Source: CAVZRC01 sp963777695
GTDB lineage: Bacteria > Planctomycetota > Planctomycetia > Isosphaerales > Isosphaeraceae
Assembly (NCBI GenBank): GCA_963777695.1
Contig: CAVZRC010000004.1
Coordinates: 3,162,001 to 3,226,000 of the forward strand
DNA length: 64,000 bases
Direction: 5' to 3'
Shown here: piece by piece, positions 61,301 to 64,000 of the stretch
How the letters are laid out: each line of letters starts with the position of its first letter
Numbering within the stretch: position 1 is the first letter of the stretch
Notes under the pieces: generated by a model
Databases searched by the model: none
The model's input: only the letters and a program-made list of their open reading frames with translations
Told to the model about the DNA's origin: nothing
Translations under genes and position numbers: made by a program

Positions 61301-62201
61301 TCGCTCTGCCGAGGAGGTTGTGGCCCGATACTCCAAACCGACGGATCATTCCAATAGCAGCGCTGAGGCTGGGACGAACGGAGCGGAACGCGGACAAACT
61401 TCAACCGATAGGCTACCGGTCTCTCGGGGGTATCTCAAGGCCGTGCTTCCGAAACTGTCCGAAGTAGACAGGCGTACCATTCTCTCGCTCGCGGATTCGC
61501 TGGAGACTCTTGGCCAGATCCGGCGCAAGCTCGAGGAGCCTGATTGTGTCGCCTTCCATACAGAGGCACTTGAGCTTGCCGAGCAAATCGGCGAACGTGA
61601 CGAAGCTGCCATCTGTGCATTTAGTTTGGGTACTGCCTATATGGCCATAAAGTCCGTCCGCGACCTGAATGAGGCTGAACGGTGGTATCGTCGTAGTCTC
61701 GACATGCGTAACGAACGGGACCGGCCTGGTCGGGGGAAATGCTATAACCAGTTGGGTGCTCTGGCCTTGGAGCGATTCAAGGAGGCCAAAGGTTTCGGGG
61801 AACCGGATGCGACGTTGCACGCGCACATTGGCGCGGCCCTCGCGGCGTATCATGAAGCCTTCAAGCTGATTCCAGAGGATGAGGTGAACGATTGTGCCGT
61901 CGCGCATCACATGCTCGGTGCGGCCTACACAGTGGCCGGCGATAACGAGTGAGCCCTGTCGCATTACCGCAAGTCGATCCATTACCACGAATTGCAAGAC
62001 AACAGAGACGGCGCCGCAAAATCCCGTATGAATGTCGCGGTGGCACTTTACCAATCCGGTCGCTTTGAGGACGCCCGAGAATACGCCCAAACCGCACGGG
62101 ACGGCTTCGCCTCCTATGGCCCCGCCGCGGTGTATGACGTGCAAAAGGCACAGGCATTCATCAAACAGATTGAAGAGGCTATCGCTGGGAAGACGGGATA
62201 G
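58351..62201 (+). pseudogene. CHAT protease - STAND NTPase - TPR protein, interrupted
   Basis: Starts MPRLRITQSDGANDTYRVEL. The CHAT (caspase-like) domain shows His in HIVHFDGHGIYAELTG (near residue 231) and Cys in VTVLVLNACRSAHAEVE (near 303). A P-loop NTPase follows, with Walker A FHAYAGSGKTTAAAEFARWY near 494 and Walker B PILWIWDNVEPIAGF near 581, then TPR-like helices (DRHDWAKAERLARLCVDYYC, GRFEDAREYAQTARDGFASY). Stops interrupt the frame at 60256 (TAG), 60658 (TGA) and 61950 (TGA), and one frameshift lies near 60887. It reads as one ~1,280-residue gene. Such proteins sense infection and trigger cleavage of host proteins. It may be dead or mis-sequenced. Confidence 0.75.
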
Positions 62202-62296
62202 GTCGAACTCCACAAAGGGCCGCCGAGCCGAGCAGGATGCCGAGCAAGTTCATCAGGACCCGGAAACCGAACACCCAACCGAGGGACGAGACCGCC

Positions 62297-62359
62297 ATGG
62301 ACCGCACCGAATTCGCGACACTTCTCGCCGAACACCACAGGGAGATTGGCCTGGGATAA
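62297..62359 (+). pseudogene. Short N-terminal gene remnant
   Basis: A 20-codon frame MDRTEFATLLAEHHREIGLG ends in TAA where IS-type sequence seems to begin. It looks like the first helix of a protein cut off by the insertion. Little else can be said. Confidence 0.3.
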
Positions 62360-62438
62360 GCCGTTTTGCTCTTGAAAGTTAGGGCTTGCGTCCCCGTGAA
62401 TGAGGATTGGACACCCCTCACCACGAAAGGACGCAAGC

Positions 62439-63196
62439 ATGGGCACCGATGCACCCACGATCGTCACTATACCGGTTCACTGCCTCCCAAGAAGGCCCCC
62501 TGCCCGAAGTGCGGCAAACTCGGCCGACGCGCACGGAAGTTGGACCCTCGCCTGGTCCGAACCGTCGCCTACAAGGCCATCGTCTATCTGGAGATCACCT
62601 GCGGCGAGTATCGGGCGAAGTGCGATTGCTGCACGACCTTCCGCAACACCCCCGAGGGCGTGCTCCCCAGGGCCCACTACGACAACAAGGTCCGCGACCT
62701 GGTCCTGGATCGCATCCTCAAGGACGGCATGAACATCGAACGGACGCTGGAGTCGCTCCACCGCGAATTCCTGCTCGATCTGTCCACGGGCTTCGTCTAC
62801 GACGTGCTCCGCGACCGCGCCGGGCAACTCGATCTGGCCGACCATCGCCGCATGGTCCTGGATAACTTCAGTGGCACGCTTTGCGTGGACGAATTGCATC
62901 TGGGTCAGTTCACTCTCCTGCTGGCAACCGACCCGATCCGCGACCTGCCCGTGGCCTTCGCCCTGGTCAGTGCCAACGATCAGGAGCACATGAGGGGATT
63001 CCTCAAGAACCTCAAGAACTGGGGGCTGATGCCCGGTGTCGTGATCACCGACGGCTCGAACCTCTACCCGGCCGTCCTGGCGGGATTGTGGCCCGAGGCG
63101 GACCATCAGCTGTGCGTATTCCACACCATCCGAACGCAATCGCGCACCAAGGTCGGCCGGCGTCTCCTCCGGATCGCTTCCCCCTCCACCTCCTGA
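62439..63196 (+). pseudogene. DDE transposase with zinc motif, frameshifted and truncated
   Basis: Starts MGTDAPTIVTI at 62439; near 62472 the frame shifts to the one reading HYTGSLPPKKAPCPKCGKLG. Features are CPKCGK and CDCCTTFRNTPEG zinc pairs, then a DDE-like domain with GTLCVDELHLGQFTLLLATD (Asp), VVITDGSNLYPAVLAGLWPE (Asp) and HQLCVFHTI. After FHTI (about 63135) the normal continuation is absent and low-complexity sequence ends the frame at 63196. The C-terminal part was lost where it meets the recombinase gene on the other strand. Confidence 0.65.
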
Positions 63197-64000
63197 CCCG
63201 TCGGGGTCGGTCGGACTCGGGCTCGCCGACTCCGCCTTCAGCCGGCCCAGCGGGATGACGTGGCGGATCTCCAGCGAATCCTCACCGACTATGACCCGGT
63301 CGATCAGCAACTGCAAGATCCGCTGCCGCTCGGCCAAGGTCGCCTCATCGAGCCGCGACCGTACGCGCTCGCAGAACGCCGTCAGGTCGGCCCAGACTTC
63401 CCTTGCCGTCTGGCGCTCGCAACGCAGCCGTCGCTCCTGATCATGCTGTGTTGTGAGCAGATTTTTTCGCGATCGAATCTGTTCACGTCTCTGCTTGAGT
63501 TCGTCGAGGCCGATCGCCTCGGCCTGGTAGGCGTCGACTAGGCGCTGCTCCTCGCGGTCGAGTCGGCGCAATTGCGCCTCACACTTCTGGCCGGCCGCGG
63601 TCGAGTCGGCGTCGAGGGCCTCGGCCTGTCGGGCTCGTTCCTCGAACTGGGCGGCCAGTGTGCCCGGGTCCTCGAGTAGCCCCTTGACATGGCCCCAGAC
63701 GGCGGCATCGAGCTCATCGGCCTTGGTCCGGGCCTGCGGGCAGCGGCACTCGCGGTCGCGAGCGACGGTGTCCTTACCATGGCATGTGTAATACCGATGC
63801 ACGCGATGCCCGCGGGCTCCGCTGGTGGTGACGCCGCACATGGCCAGGCCGCAAGTCCGGCATGTGAGCAAGCATCGGAGCAGATATTCGTGGCGGGTGT
63901 TGTTTCGGAAGGAGAGGACCGAATTGCGAGCGAGTTGCTCGCTCGCATGCTGATGAGTAATCTCATCGATAATGGCGGGGACCGGGATGGGGATCCACTC
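63135..64000 (-). CDS. Large serine recombinase, C-terminal part (partial, runs off right edge)
   Basis: The frame is open from the window edge (IPIPVPAIIDEITHQHASEQ, VLSFRNNTRHEYLLRCLLTC) through a zinc-ribbon (CRTCGLAMCGVTTSGARGHR ... YYTCHG ... CRCP) and a coiled coil (AQLRRLDREEQRLVDAYQAE) to ILQLLIDRVIVGEDSLEIRH. This is the recombinase zinc-ribbon plus coiled-coil of large serine integrases or transposases; the catalytic N-terminus is outside the window. The true end is unclear near 63135-63190, where it abuts the truncated transposase. Confidence 0.75.

Overview
The window (GC-rich, about 60-65 % by eye) looks like a chromosome piece from a planctomycete, probably of the Isosphaeraceae type. 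The clues are a giant tandem-duplicated UvrA, an rsmH gene followed by a LysM protein instead of ftsL, a long double alpha/beta-hydrolase esterase, an LE-x-RELMS-type N-terminus, and several protein families I associate with planctomycetes. No rRNA or tRNA gene was recognised.

Layout. (1) 1-20.0 kb, all on the minus strand: a phage-derived virion module with a portal, a scaffold-like protein, an SU10/DUF5309-type major capsid protein, small membrane and holin-like proteins, papain-like and sedolisin peptidases, a glycosyltransferase-like protein, and two tandem LamG-domain fibre-like proteins. The last of these runs off the left edge. No terminase, integrase or tape-measure gene is visible. 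(2) 20.5-35.7 kb: host genes, namely an ABC exporter subunit, an exported esterase, a LysM protein, rsmH, and uvrA. (3) 36.2-55.2 kb, plus strand: a type I BREX phage-defence locus (brxA, brxB, brxC, pglX, pglZ, brxL) unlike the textbook layout. (4) 55.3-64 kb: accessory remains, comprising an IS, a truncated DUF4365 operon, a PIN toxin-antitoxin pair, a CHAT protease-STAND NTPase-TPR gene with internal stops, a truncated transposase and a partial serine recombinase.

The main discovery is inside the BREX locus. The methyltransferase PglX is encoded as three consecutive polypeptides (42582-45029, 46633-47679, 48395-49306). The gaps are filled by toxin-antitoxin cassettes: MNT/HEPN plus Phd/PIN in the first, MNT/HEPN in the second. 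An orphan Phd, another Phd/PIN pair and an MNT-like (DUF6932) pair sit at its edges. A roughly 90-bp duplicated piece of pglX brackets the first MNT/HEPN pair. REP-like palindromes mark several module boundaries. The genes overlap or nearly abut, so methyltransferase pieces and toxins are probably co-transcribed. This suggests a BREX system physically addicted to its own toxins, or one whose toxins back it up when phages disable it.

Caution: about 17 single-base frameshifts and several in-frame stops occur across the window, including four in uvrA. Many may be sequencing indels rather than real mutations. The three-way split of pglX is not explained this way, because whole genes separate the parts.
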